NCBI GenBank assembly: GCA_963749675.1
Contig: CAVVNT010000009.1
Coordinates: 29,578 to 93,577, forward strand
Direction: 5' to 3'
Length of the DNA: 64,000 nucleotides
From: Roseitranquillus sp963749675
GTDB lineage: Bacteria; Pseudomonadota; Alphaproteobacteria; Rhodobacterales; Rhodobacteraceae
This document shows, piece after piece, positions 18,829 to 27,743 of the stretch; within the stretch, counting starts at the first letter, position 1, and every line of letters begins with the position of its first letter. The position numbers and the translations under genes are program-made. Under the pieces are notes generated by a model. It saw only the letters and a program-made list of their open reading frames with translations. It was not told where the DNA came from and did not search any database.

Positions 18829-20571
18829 TCAGTAGATCGCCGGCTCGCCCGCCGCGCGGCCCTTGGCGCGGGTCAGGAAGTCGAAGTCGCAGCCCTGGTC
18901 GGCCTGGCCGACATGCTGCTGGAACATGTAGCCCCAGCCGCGCTCGAACCGCGGCTCGGGCGGCGTCCAGGCCTCGCGGCGCGCCTCGATCTCGGCCTCG
19001 TCGACCAGCATGTCGAGGCGCCGGTTCGGCAGGTCGAGCCGCACGATGTCGCCGGTCCTGAGCAGCGCCAGCGGGCCGCCGACGAAGCTCTCGGGCGCGA
19101 CGTGCAGGACGCAGGCGCCATAGGAGGTGCCCGACATCCGCGCGTCCGAGATGCGCAGCATGTCGCGATGGCCCTGCTTGATGAGCGCCTTGGGGATCGG
19201 CAGCATGCCCCATTCCGGCATGCCCGGCCCGCCCTGCGGCCCGGCGTTGCGCAGCACGAGGACGTGGTCGGGCGTGACCTCGAGCGTCTCGTCGTCGATC
19301 GCCGCCTTCATCTCGGGATAGCTGTCGAAGACCAGCGCCGGCCCCTCGTGGACGTAGAACTTCGGGTCGCAGGCGGCGGGCTTGATGACCGCGCCGTCGG
19401 GGCAGAGGTTGCCGCGCAGCACCGCCAGCGACCCCTCGTGGTAGACCGGGTTCGAGAGCGGCCGGATGACGTCGTCGTTGAAGACCTGCGCGCCCTCGAG
19501 GTTCTCGCCCAGCGTCTTGCCGGTGACGGTCAGGGACGAAGTGTCGAGCCGGTCCTCGATCTGCTTCATCATCGCGCGCAGGCCGCCGGCGTAGAAGAAG
19601 TCCTCCATCAGGTAGTCCTTGCCGGACGGCCGGACGTTGGCGAGCAGCGGCGTCACGCGCCCCAGCGCGTCAAGATCGTCGAGCGTCAGGTCGACCCCGG
19701 CGCGGCGCGCCATCGCGATCAGGTGGACGACGGCGTTGGTCGAGCAGCCCGTCGCCATCGCCACGATCGCGGAGTTCTTCACCGCGCCCTCGGTGATGAT
19801 CTTCTCGGGCGTCAGGTCCTCCCAGACCATCTCCACGATGCGCCGCCCGCAGGCCGACGCCATCCGCTGGTGGCCGGAGTCGACCGCCGGGATCGACGAG
19901 GCGCCGGGCAGCGTCAGGCCCATCGCGTCGGTGATCGCGGTCATGGTGGAGGCGGTGCCCATGGTCATGCAGGTGCCGGCCGAGCGGGCGATGCCGCCCT
20001 GGACGCCCAGCCATTCCTCGTCGCTGATGTTGCCGGCGCGACGCTCGTCCCAGTACTTCCAGGCGTCCGAGCCCGAACCGAGGATGCGGCCAGCGTAGTG
20101 CCCGCGCAGCATCGGCCCGGCCGGCAGGTAGATGAAGGGGATGCCGGCGCTGATCGCGCCCATGACAAGCCCCGGCGTGGTCTTGTCGCAACCGCCCATC
20201 AGCACCACGCCGTCGAACGGATGGCTGCGGATCATCTCCTCGGCCTCCATCGCCAGCATGTTGCGGTAGAGCATCGAGGTCGGCTTGGTGAAGCTTTCGT
20301 CGACCGAGAGCGAGGGCATCTCCAGCGCGAAGCCGCCCGCCTGCAAGACGCCGCGCTTCACGTCCTGCGCCCGCTCGCGGAAATGGGCGTGGCACGAGTT
20401 GATCTCGGACCAGGTGTTGAGCACGCCGATGATCGGCTTGCCCAGGAAGTCCTCCTCCGAATAGCCGAGCTGCATCAACCGCGAGCGGTGGCCGAAGCTG
20501 CGCAGGTCGTCCGGCGCGAACCAGCGCGCACTCCGCAACGTCTCCGGTGTCTTCCTGCCAGCGTCGAGCAT
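18829..20571 (-). CDS. IlvD/Edd family dehydratase, probable L-arabinonate dehydratase
   Basis: Intact 580-residue protein. Cys60 (SEINSCHAH), Cys128 (MGGCDKT) and Cys201 (SAGTCMT) are placed as in the [2Fe-2S] L-arabinonate/sugar-acid dehydratases, and the closing MSGTSYGACVLHV region holds the conserved active-site Ser. The enzyme would dehydrate a pentonate to the 2-keto-3-deoxy acid. The neighbouring dehydratase and semialdehyde dehydrogenase complete a route to 2-oxoglutarate. Which pentonate (L-arabinonate or D-xylonate) is used is inferred from the overall resemblance to the L-arabinonate enzyme. It is divergent from the TctC gene. Confidence 0.9.
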   Translation of the reverse strand: MLDAGRKTPETLRSARWFAPDDLRSFGHRSRLMQLGYSEEDFLGKPIIGVLNTWSEINSCHAHFRERAQDVKRGVLQAGGFALEMPSLSVDESFTKPTSMLYRNMLAMEAEEMIRSHPFDGVVLMGGCDKTTPGLVMGAISAGIPFIYLPAGPMLRGHYAGRILGSGSDAWKYWDERRAGNISDEEWLGVQGGIARSAGTCMTMGTASTMTAITDAMGLTLPGASSIPAVDSGHQRMASACGRRIVEMVWEDLTPEKIITEGAVKNSAIVAMATGCSTNAVVHLIAMARRAGVDLTLDDLDALGRVTPLLANVRPSGKDYLMEDFFYAGGLRAMMKQIEDRLDTSSLTVTGKTLGENLEGAQVFNDDVIRPLSNPVYHEGSLAVLRGNLCPDGAVIKPAACDPKFYVHEGPALVFDSYPEMKAAIDDETLEVTPDHVLVLRNAGPQGGPGMPEWGMLPIPKALIKQGHRDMLRISDARMSGTSYGACVLHVAPESFVGGPLALLRTGDIVRLDLPNRRLDMLVDEAEIEARREAWTPPEPRFERGWGYMFQQHVGQADQGCDFDFLTRAKGRAAGEPAIY

Positions 20572-20609
20572 CGCGTTTCTCCCGTGGGCCTCCTGAGGTT
20601 GAGCTTTGA

Positions 20610-20620
20610 ATGCGCATACA
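20610..20620. promoter_or_regulatory. Operator-like element ATGCGCATACA, copy 1
   Basis: Contains the palindrome ATGCGCAT and lies 39 bp before the IlvD/Edd start. A second copy is at 20719-20729 on the other side of the divergent promoter region. Two TTGACA boxes in opposite orientation (near 20634 and 20684) lie between the copies and could be the -35 elements. The LacI-type regulator at 23931 is the obvious candidate binder. Confidence 0.45.
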
Positions 20621-20718
20621 CACTAACGACTGTCAACACCCCTCCAGCAGGTCTCCTTTTCTTTTTTATCAACCAACAGAGTTGACAGTTCATCCAATGC
20701 CATGCGAGAGAGCAATGC

Positions 20719-20729
20719 ATGCGCATACA
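20719..20729. promoter_or_regulatory. Operator-like element ATGCGCATACA, copy 2
   Basis: Identical 11-base copy about 94 bp before the TctC start codon. The spacing between the two copies is 109 bp, close to a whole number of helical turns, which would suit DNA looping by a LacI-type repressor (inference). The gap 20572-20822 otherwise contains a short pyrimidine-rich run and no gene. Confidence 0.45.
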
Positions 20730-20822
20730 TATTGATGCGCGGCCGGATGCGACGGTGTGTCCGGCGGCTCATGAGACCTCAAGCCGTCGTCCCCGGCGGC
20801 CCGAACGGGAGGAAAAGAACGA

Positions 20823-21878
20823 ATGACCCTCACCCGCAGAACGATCCTCGCCGCCGCCAGTGCCGCGGCAATGCTGGCGCATCCGCTGGCGATCTCGGCG
20901 CAGGAGTTGCCGCGCAACGTGCGGCTGGTGATCGGCTCGGACTCGACGGGCGGCGACACCTACCAGGCCTCCGCGATGATAGCGGACGCGCTGTCGGAGA
21001 AGCTCGGCATCAACGTCAAGGTCGACGCCGTGGGCGCAACGAACGCCTTCAACGCCCTGGAGCGCGACAGTCGCGGCACGACGATGATGATCTTTCACGA
21101 CCAGTCGTACCTGGCCAACCTCTATGGCGTCCGCGGCTACGAGGACCCGTTCGAGAACTACAAGATCGGCCCCACCGTCGCGACCAACCCCGGCAACGCC
21201 TACCTCGTCGCCAAGGGCTCGCCCTACAAGTCGATGGACGACATCCTGGCCGCCGCCGAGAACGGCGAGCGGATTCGCGTCGCGATCCAGCCGGGCGGCG
21301 TCTCGGAGATCGGCTTCTCGGCGATGAAGAACGCGGCCCGCGTCCGCGCGCCGGGGTCGGAGGAGAACATCGTCCCGGTCAATACCGGGTCGCAGGCAGA
21401 CAAGAACCAGGCCCTGTTCGACGACCTCGCCGACGTCATCAACGGCTCGATCCAGGCCAACGAGCAGTTCACGCAGCTGCCCGAGGACGACCAGAAGGCG
21501 ATGGAGTTCGTCTGGATCACCGCGACGCCGGAGACGCTTGAGCAGGCACCCGAGGCCGGCATGGGCAACACCACGCGCGAGCAGATGCTGCAGTACGCGG
21601 CACCGAACGTCACCGTGCCGCTGGAGGAAGTCGGCGGCGAGGACTTCACCTTCGATAAGGAGTTCTTCTTCCTCTACAATCAGGAGATGGACCAGGCGAT
21701 CGTCGACCAGATCGACCAGGCGCTGACCGAGATCTTCGCCGAAGGCCAGATCCAGGAGCGCCAGAAGGAAGCCTTCTTCATCCCGAACTTCCGCCCGTCG
21801 GACGAGGCGCGCGCACATCTGGAGGAGAAGCGCGGCACCTACGAAGAGGTCATCGAGGACATCTCGACCGGATCGTGA
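20823..21878 (+). CDS. Tripartite tricarboxylate transporter substrate-binding protein (TctC/BugT type)
   Basis: Intact 351-residue protein with a Tat/Sec-like signal (LTRRTILAAASAAAMLAHPLAISAQ). The mature part begins LPRNVRLVIGSDSTGGDTYQ, resembling the TctC ligand loop, and the two-lobe fold order is kept. It would bind a carboxylated solute in the periplasm. Its divergent neighbour is a pentonate dehydratase gene, so the natural ligand is probably a sugar acid rather than a tricarboxylate (inference). The ATG at 20823 follows the purine-rich AACGGGAGGAAAAG. Confidence 0.87.
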   Translation: MTLTRRTILAAASAAAMLAHPLAISAQELPRNVRLVIGSDSTGGDTYQASAMIADALSEKLGINVKVDAVGATNAFNALERDSRGTTMMIFHDQSYLANLYGVRGYEDPFENYKIGPTVATNPGNAYLVAKGSPYKSMDDILAAAENGERIRVAIQPGGVSEIGFSAMKNAARVRAPGSEENIVPVNTGSQADKNQALFDDLADVINGSIQANEQFTQLPEDDQKAMEFVWITATPETLEQAPEAGMGNTTREQMLQYAAPNVTVPLEEVGGEDFTFDKEFFFLYNQEMDQAIVDQIDQALTEIFAEGQIQERQKEAFFIPNFRPSDEARAHLEEKRGTYEEVIEDISTGS

Positions 21879-21939
21879 CCGCATGAGGGCCGGACGGCGG
21901 ACCGCCCGGCCCTCGCCCCGTGCATTCAGGGAGGAGACC

Positions 21940-22360
21940 ATGGGAGACCTCACACGCGTGACGATCGACTTCGAGACATCGCACCTCGTCTTTCCCACGA
22001 TCATCGGCGTCATCCTGTCCGTCCTCGGCCTGGCGATCCTGGTGACGCACCGCCACGAGATCGCGGGCTCCGGCGCCTACTGGCAGCGGACGTTCGAGCG
22101 GATGGACAAGATCCGCTTCTTCGGCGCGATCGCGCTGACCGTGGTCTACTTCCTGCTGATGGTCCCGGTCGGGAACGTCTGGCCGAATACGGGGCTCGGC
22201 TTCCTGATCTGCTCGATCCCCTACGTTTTCCTGACGGGCATACTGTTTCGTGCACGAACGCGCGCCGAGGCAGCTCGTGCCGGTTCTCGTCACGGCGGTC
22301 GTCGCGCCGACACTCGTCTGGTGGCTCTTCACCCACCTCTTCTTCCTCACGCTGCCCTGA
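21940..22360 (+). CDS. TctB family small membrane subunit of the TTT transporter (one apparent frameshift)
   Basis: Small integral membrane protein with four hydrophobic segments, between the TctC and TctA genes. It has the expected size after removal of one extra base near 22250 (140 codons) and ends FLTLP. The ATG at 21940 is preceded by GGGAGGAGACC. TctB is poorly conserved in sequence, so the call rests on position, size and topology. Confidence 0.8.
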
Positions 22361-22376
22361 CGGAGCGGACGCACCC

Positions 22377-23881
22377 ATGGAACTCCTCAAGCATCATGAC
22401 GCCGCTGTTCTTCGCGCTTATCGTCGGCGGGACGTTCGTCGGCATCGTCTTCGGCGCGATCCCCGGCATGACCGCCACGATGGCCGTCGCGATCTGCCTG
22501 CCGCTGACCTACTCGCTTGGGCTCGAGAACGGGCTGGCGCTGCTGCTTGGTCTCTACGTCGGCGGCATTTCGGGCGGCCTGGTGCCGGCGATCCTGCTGG
22601 GCATCCCCGGCACGCCCTCGTCGATCACGACGCTTTTCGACGGCTACCCGATGTGCAAGGCGCGGCGAGGGCGAGAAGGCGCTCCGAGATCGGCATCGTG
22701 TCGTCCTTCGTCGGCGGCATCGTCAGCCTCGCGGCGCTCTATCTCTTCGCGCCGGCCCTCGCCGATTTCGCGATCCGCTTCTCCTTCGTCGAGAAGTTCC
22801 TGATCATCCTCTTCGCCCTGACGGTCATGGCGGCACTGTCGAAGAGCATGCTGATCGGCATCTTCTCGGGGTTCCTCGGGATCTTCGTCAGCCTGATCGG
22901 CGTCTACGACGTGTCCGAGGGCGGCAACGGCGAACTCCGCCTCGTCCCGCCGGGAATGGAGGACTGGCTCTGGAGGCGGTTTCGCGCTCCTGCCCGTGCT
23001 CATCGGCGTGTTCGGCCTGACGGCCATCCTCGATGAGGCCGAACTCGGTGTGCCCCAAAGGCCAGTCCGCGGCGGAGGTGAAGATCGGCGCGCGGTCGAC
23101 CTTCTCCTTCTCGATCTTCCGCAATCAGATCGGCAACCTCATCCGCTCGTCCGGCATCGGCACCTTCGTCGGCATACTGCCCGGCGTCGGCGGATCGGCG
23201 GCGTCGATCCTGTCGTATTCCGCCGCCAAGAGCATGTCGCGCCATCCCGAGACGTTCGGGAAAGGCGAGCCCGCGGGCATCATCGCGTCGGAGACCGGCA
23301 ACAACGGCCTGACCGGTGGAGCACTGGTGCCACTCCTGTCACTCGGCATTCCGGGCGACTCGACGACGGCGCTGCTCATCGGCGCATTCACGCTCCAAGG
23401 CATCCAGGTCGGACCGCTCTTCATCGGCAACAACCCGGTGACGTGGGACGCGATCATCGTCGCCATGATCGTCGCCAACATCGCCATGTTCGCGATGATG
23501 TACTTCGCCATCCGGTACCTCGCGCGGATCGTCACCGTGCCAAAGGAAGTGCTGTTCCCGATCATCCTGATGATGTGCGTGATCGGCGCCTACACGATCA
23601 ACTACGGCATCATGTTCGACGTCTGGACGCTCCTGATCTTCGGCGTCTTCGGCTGGCTCGCGGTCAAGCTCCGGCTCGAAATCGCGCCGTTCATCATCGG
23701 ATTCATCCTGGGACCGTCTGCCGAACTCTACTTCGTCAAGAGCCTCGAGTCGTTCGGCGACCTGACCATCTTCTTCACGAAAAGCTGGATCGCGGGGCTT
23801 CTCTGGCTGCTCATCATCGCGTCGATCGCCGGCTCGATCGTGCTGTCGCGGCGCAACGCGGCTGTCCAGGGTGCGGCATGA
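22377..23881 (+). CDS. TctA family large permease subunit of the TTT transporter (five apparent frameshifts)
   Basis: A roughly 500-residue permease with about ten to twelve spans. The family signature is strong: GAIPGMTATM near the start, GIPGTPSSI, and later the repeat GILPGVGGSAASILSY with GIPGDSTTALLIGA. Extra bases near 22393, 22672, 22690, 22978 and 23045 shift the frame through all three phases; removing five bases gives exactly 500 codons. The second half (from 23045) is clean. With the TctC and TctB proteins it forms a complete secondary transporter driven by the ion gradient. Confidence 0.86.
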
Positions 23882-23930
23882 CCCCTCGGTGAACTTGAAA
23901 AGCGCAACCGCAAAAGGGAGATGGAACCCC

Positions 23931-24977
23931 ATGGGCGGAAGCGAAGGCGGCAAGAGGTCTGACGGAGGCGGACGCGCGACACCGGGGCGTCCCGTCACGA
24001 TGGAGACGGTCGGCCGACTCGCCGGCGTCTCGCAGGTCACCGTGTCGCGCGCGCTGAGCGACCCGTCCAAGGTCTCGCAGAAGACGCTCGATCGGATCCG
24101 CGAGGCGATCGAAGTCACGGGGTTCGTCCCGAACGCCCTCGCCGGCGCCCTCGCCTCGCGCAAGAGCAAGCTGATCACCGCGCTGGTGCCGTCGCTTACC
24201 AACATCGTCTACTCGTCGATGGTGAAGACCTTCGGCGACGGACTCCATGGCCGAGGCTACCAGATCCTGCTGTCGGAGACCGGGTTCGATCCGCAGGACG
24301 AGGAGAGCCTCGTCGCCACCCACCTGTCGCGCCGGCCCGACGCGATGCTGCTGACCGGCATCCACCACAGCGCGCAGACGCGGCGGATGCTGCTCGGCGC
24401 CGGCATCCCGGTCGTCGAGATGTGGGACATGACCGACTCGCCCATCGACCTCTGCGTCGGCTTCAGCCACGTGGAGGCGGGGCGCGCCGTGGCCGAGTTC
24501 GCCGCGGACGCAGGCTACGTCCGTGCCGGAACCGTATCCGCCGGTGACGAGCGTGCCCTGAGGCGCAAGGACGCCTTCGCGCAGCGGTTCGCCGATAGAA
24601 GCGGTTCCGCCGTCGCCGAGGTCGACCTCCCCGGTCCGGCGAGCCTTGCCGGAGGTCGAGCGGGGCTAGCGCGGCTGATCGATGAGGACGGCTTCGAGGA
24701 CGGCGTGATCTTCTGCAGCTCCGACCTTCTGGCCCACGGCGTCATCGTCGAGGCGCAGGTGCGCAGTCTCAAGGTACCCGGCCGGATCGCGGTGATCGGC
24801 TTTGGAGACCAGGAGTTCGCCGCACACACCGCGCCGAGCATGACAACTGTCCGGGTCGATCGAGAGGCCCTCGGGCTGACCGCCGCGGAGGCAATCCTGA
24901 ACCGCCTCGCGGGCGAGCCGCCGCAATCGCCGACGTTCGACATCGGCTACGAGATCGTCAGACGGGAGTCGGCCTGA
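23931..24977 (+). CDS. LacI family transcriptional regulator
   Basis: Intact regulator of 348 residues from the ATG at 23931, chosen because AAAGGGAG lies just upstream; the open frame extends to 23871 into the TctA gene. The helix-turn-helix is METVGRLAGVSQVTVSRALS (about residues 24-43), followed by the hinge helix ALAGALASRKS and a periplasmic-binding-like effector domain (residues about 75-340). It is of the GntR/gluconate-repressor sub-type of LacI. It follows the TTT transporter genes and probably represses the pentonate operons through the ATGCGCATACA sites. Confidence 0.9.
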   Translation: MGGSEGGKRSDGGGRATPGRPVTMETVGRLAGVSQVTVSRALSDPSKVSQKTLDRIREAIEVTGFVPNALAGALASRKSKLITALVPSLTNIVYSSMVKTFGDGLHGRGYQILLSETGFDPQDEESLVATHLSRRPDAMLLTGIHHSAQTRRMLLGAGIPVVEMWDMTDSPIDLCVGFSHVEAGRAVAEFAADAGYVRAGTVSAGDERALRRKDAFAQRFADRSGSAVAEVDLPGPASLAGGRAGLARLIDEDGFEDGVIFCSSDLLAHGVIVEAQVRSLKVPGRIAVIGFGDQEFAAHTAPSMTTVRVDREALGLTAAEAILNRLAGEPPQSPTFDIGYEIVRRESA

Positions 24978-25323
24978 CCCGAGACGCGGGTGGTGTCATT
25001 TGTGGCCGGCCCGGGTTGTTCAAGGGATTTCTTGACCGTCGTGGATCGACGCAGGTTGCGGTCATTTGTCCGGCCTTTGGCGCGGGGCGTCTGACCGCTG
25101 GTCCTGATGAAGTCTGCTTGCCGGTCCCAATCAGGGTCGTGTCGCGAATTTGGTGGAAACTGTCAATTGCGGAGCAAAAACGGTCAGCGTCGCGGTGAGA
25201 TAGAGGGCATCGGCGGAGGGTTGGATGCGCCTTTGCGCGTGTGCCCGTGCCCTTCCAAGGCTGACGCGCGTTGAGGCGCACTGGCCGCAGGCCAGTCTGG
25301 CTGAAGATCGGATTGTCGTGTGA
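24978..25323. other. Non-coding gap with possible IS21 end repeats
   Basis: No convincing gene. Two related stretches, GTCATTTGTGGCCGGCC near 24993 and GTCATTTGTCCGGCC near 25060, look like the multiple terminal repeats of an IS21 element. This fits the IstB remnant that starts at 25324 on the minus strand. The remainder shows nothing I can name. Confidence 0.3.
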
Positions 25324-25660
25324 TCAGCCCTTGATCTTGCGGCTCTGGCGCAGCCTGAAGCTCTCGCCGTTCAGCTCAAGGATGTGGACGTGGTGGGTGA
25401 GCCGGTCGAGTATGGCTCCGGTGAGGCGCTCGGATCCGAAGACCTCGGTCCATTCGTCGAAGGGCAGGTTCGTGGTGACGATGATCGAGCCGCGTTCGTA
25501 GCGCTGCGAGATGACCTCGAAGATCAGCTCCGCGCCGGTCTTCGAGAGCGGGACGAAGCCCAGCTCGTCGATGACGAGGAGCTCCTGCGCTGCAAGGTAT
25601 CCGTTGCAGGCGACGGTCGTCCGCGGCCTCGATGAGTTCGTGCACCAGGGCCGCTGCGAA
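25324..25660 (-). pseudogene. IS21-family IstB remnant (C-terminal part only)
   Basis: About 110 codons matching the C-terminus of the IstB transposition ATPase: the ALVHELIEA segment, Walker B LLVIDELGFVPLS, then SQRYERGS and LPFDEWTEVFGSERL, ending RKIKG. A frame break lies near 25600. The Walker A half is missing, and the fragment is joined directly to a methyltransferase gene fragment. It shares family motifs with the IstB at 35030-35813, but its C-terminal tail is different. Confidence 0.75.
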
Positions 25661-26521
25661 GAGCGTATCTAGGATCGAAGGGTCGATGTCCGACCAGTCG
25701 AGCGGTGCCGTCTCCAAGAGATTGGAGAGGTCGGTGCGGTCGAGCGCCAGGGCCTGGTCATCGTCGAAGAGCCCGCCGTTGAACCATGAGACGCGCTCGA
25801 ACCCAACCATGCCGCCCGAGCGCATTGCACCGAAGAGGGTGCGTGCGTGGCCCTCGAAGTCGGCGGGGTTGGCCTGGCACTGCTCCAGCATCCGCCGGAA
25901 CATGTGGCCCGGCAGCAGACCCACGTCTTCGGCGAACATGCAGAAGACGAGGCGGTTGATGAAATGCGCGACGGTTTCAGCGCCATGCCCGCCTTCCCTG
26001 AGTCGCTGCGCGACGGCGGCGAAGCGGCCCGCCGCCTCCTCGGTCAGCCGCTGGCGGGTCTTGCGCGGGCGCAGCCGCTCGGGATCGAGGAAGGCCGCGG
26101 CGAGGAGGTCGCGCGTCGCGCCGTCAGCCAGATCCTCGATGTCGAAGGCATGCACCTCCTGGACGGTGTTGGTCCAGTTGGTGTGGATCCGGAACCGCGT
26201 CATGTCGGACACGATCAGGAGCGGCGGGTTCTCGAGCGCGACGGCGTATTGCTGCAGCTGGGCGAAGGCCCGGTCGAGGTCCTTCTTCGGACCTTTGTAC
26301 TCCCATGCGAAGCATTCGCGGCGCCAGACGTCGGCCCAGCCTTCGCCGCCGGTCGTCTTGCCCGCGCCCTTTTCAAAGGCGAACCATTCGCCCTTCGGGT
26401 CGGCGCTGATCGGATCGGGGATGCCGACCAGGGCACAGAGGTCGTTGAAGTGAGACTGCGAGGCGGAGCGCTGCTTGAGCTCGACGCCGCGTCACTTGGC
26501 GACGAAGTCGTGCGGCTTCAT
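25661..26521 (-). pseudogene. MmeI-like type II restriction-modification/DNA methyltransferase, N-terminal fragment
   Basis: About 285 codons matching the N-terminal region of large MmeI-class proteins: MKPHDFVAK, LKQRSASQSHFNDLC, GEGWADVWRRECFAWEYKG, a helical NRLVFCMFAEDVGLLP segment and DWSDIDPSILDTLF at the end. The methyltransferase and target-recognition domains are absent: the gene is cut by IS21 sequence near 25660. Codon 10 is TGA where relatives have Trp (TGG), an extra nonsense change at 26492-26494. Such enzymes normally cut and methylate DNA in one chain; this one cannot work. Confidence 0.75.
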
Positions 26522-26534
26522 CCGGCCCCCGCCC

Positions 26535-26828
26535 TCAAAAATACCCCGCCTCGCGCTGATGCCGGACGGCCAGAATGACCGCCGTGTCATCGTGGAGTCG
26601 ATAGAGCACGACGTAGCCGCTGTCGCCGAAGCCGATGATCCACTCGCGGAAGGCGGGGTCCATGTCTTCGATCGGCCGGCCGCTCGCGGGGTGATCGGCG
26701 ATGATCTGCACGCCGTCGCGGATTACTCGGACGGCGCGCGTCGCGGCAGGTGGGTTCTTGTCAGCGAGGAACCGGTAGAGTCGCTGGACGTCCCGCAGCG
26801 CGGCGGGCGACCAGATCAGTCGTGGCAT
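26535..26828 (-). CDS. Type II toxin, RelE/ParE family
   Basis: Intact 97-residue protein of RelE/ParE fold: PRLIWSPAALRDVQRLYRFL at the start, then DHPASGRPI and the closing VLYRLHDDTAVILAVRHQREAGY. It overlaps the upstream antitoxin gene by 13 bp. ParE-type toxins inhibit gyrase, RelE-type ones cleave mRNA; the sequence alone does not decide. Short residues such as DMDPAFREW are typical of the ParE branch. Confidence 0.85.
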   Translation of the reverse strand: MPRLIWSPAALRDVQRLYRFLADKNPPAATRAVRVIRDGVQIIADHPASGRPIEDMDPAFREWIIGFGDSGYVVLYRLHDDTAVILAVRHQREAGYF

Positions 26829-27100
26829 TCAGGCGGTTCTTCGTCCCGCCCCGCCTCGAGGCCCGCGAGCCAGGCATCCGCCTCGTCCTGAGTGACGTGC
26901 TGCCCGGTCTCCTGGTACTCGGCCCAGGCGCGGAGCCCGTCCTGGCGGAAGCTCTCGCGCTTCTCCTCGCGCTCGACATACTGGGCGATCGCCTCGCGCA
27001 GCAGCCAATGGGTCGAGCGGTCCCGCGCCTTGGCAAGCGCCCGGACGCGCTCCCGGACCTCGGGGTCAAGCTTGACCGCAATCGGGTGAGTGGCCGGCAT
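26816..27100 (-). CDS. Ribbon-helix-helix antitoxin (CopG/ParD type)
   Basis: 94-residue protein. The ATG at 27100 is preceded by GGAGG and is chosen over the longer open frame. The N-terminal ribbon-helix-helix reads IAVKLDPEVRERVRALAK followed by STHWLLREAIAQYVE, and the acidic C-terminus should wrap the toxin. It is first in the pair, as usual, and should repress its own promoter as a complex with the toxin. The module would favour retention of this unstable region. Confidence 0.85.
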   Translation of the reverse strand: MPATHPIAVKLDPEVRERVRALAKARDRSTHWLLREAIAQYVEREEKRESFRQDGLRAWAEYQETGQHVTQDEADAWLAGLEAGRDEEPPECHD

Positions 27101-27395
27101 GACGACCTCCGGTAGATGCTGGTAATACCAAGTATAGCACCTGCGAGCCTGCGCCAAGCCTAACGTACCGACACGACGGACCGCGAGTGCGCGGGATGGC
27201 GGCGAGCCGATTGCGGTACCACTACGACGCTGACGATAGGGTCGTTCAGTCCAAGGAGCGGTAGTGTGACGGCCTCGATCCCGTCGCGGCACCAGCCGTC
27301 ATGCCAGCGCATGAGACGCCGATGACGATTAGGGATTCACGGTTCGTCCCAGAGTGGTAGAAGCTTGGTGCCCCCTCCAACCGGAAGATGCAGCC

Positions 27396-27743
27396 ATGCC
27401 TTTCCCAGATCAACTCCGCCAGAATACCGTGCGCCTCGCTGTCGCATCCGGCGCGGCGTTCGGCGTGGCCGAGCCCGCCGCCGCAGACGACTACGACATG
27501 GATTGCAAGCTGATCCTCTGCCTGCCGGCAGGCTTCCCGTCCGGGTGCGGCGACGCCTTCGACCACATGATCGACCGCCTGCGCGACGGCAAGTCGCCGA
27601 TCGGCTTCTGCGCCATGTCGGACGGATCGGAGTTCAGCGACTACGACCTCGATCATCGCTTTATTCGAGCCACGTCCGCCAGCGCCTGGGAGTGTCCCGA
27701 GGGCACGACGCTCAGCCATTCCGTTACCGGCGATGTCACGTAA
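27396..27743 (+). CDS. TrbM/KikA-like conjugal transfer-associated periplasmic protein (3' end altered by IS6)
   Basis: 115-residue exported protein: an Ala-rich N-terminal signal (LAVASGAAFGVAEPAAA) and a Cys-rich core CKLILCLPAGFPSGCGDAF, matching TrbM-type proteins of plasmid transfer regions. A paired Cys near FCAMSDG suggests disulfides. The stop codon at 27741 lies inside the left end of the IS6 element, so the native C-terminus may have been replaced. No other tra/trb genes are nearby, so it is an orphan. Family assignment is moderate. Confidence 0.55.
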   Translation: MPFPDQLRQNTVRLAVASGAAFGVAEPAAADDYDMDCKLILCLPAGFPSGCGDAFDHMIDRLRDGKSPIGFCAMSDGSEFSDYDLDHRFIRATSASAWECPEGTTLSHSVTGDVT

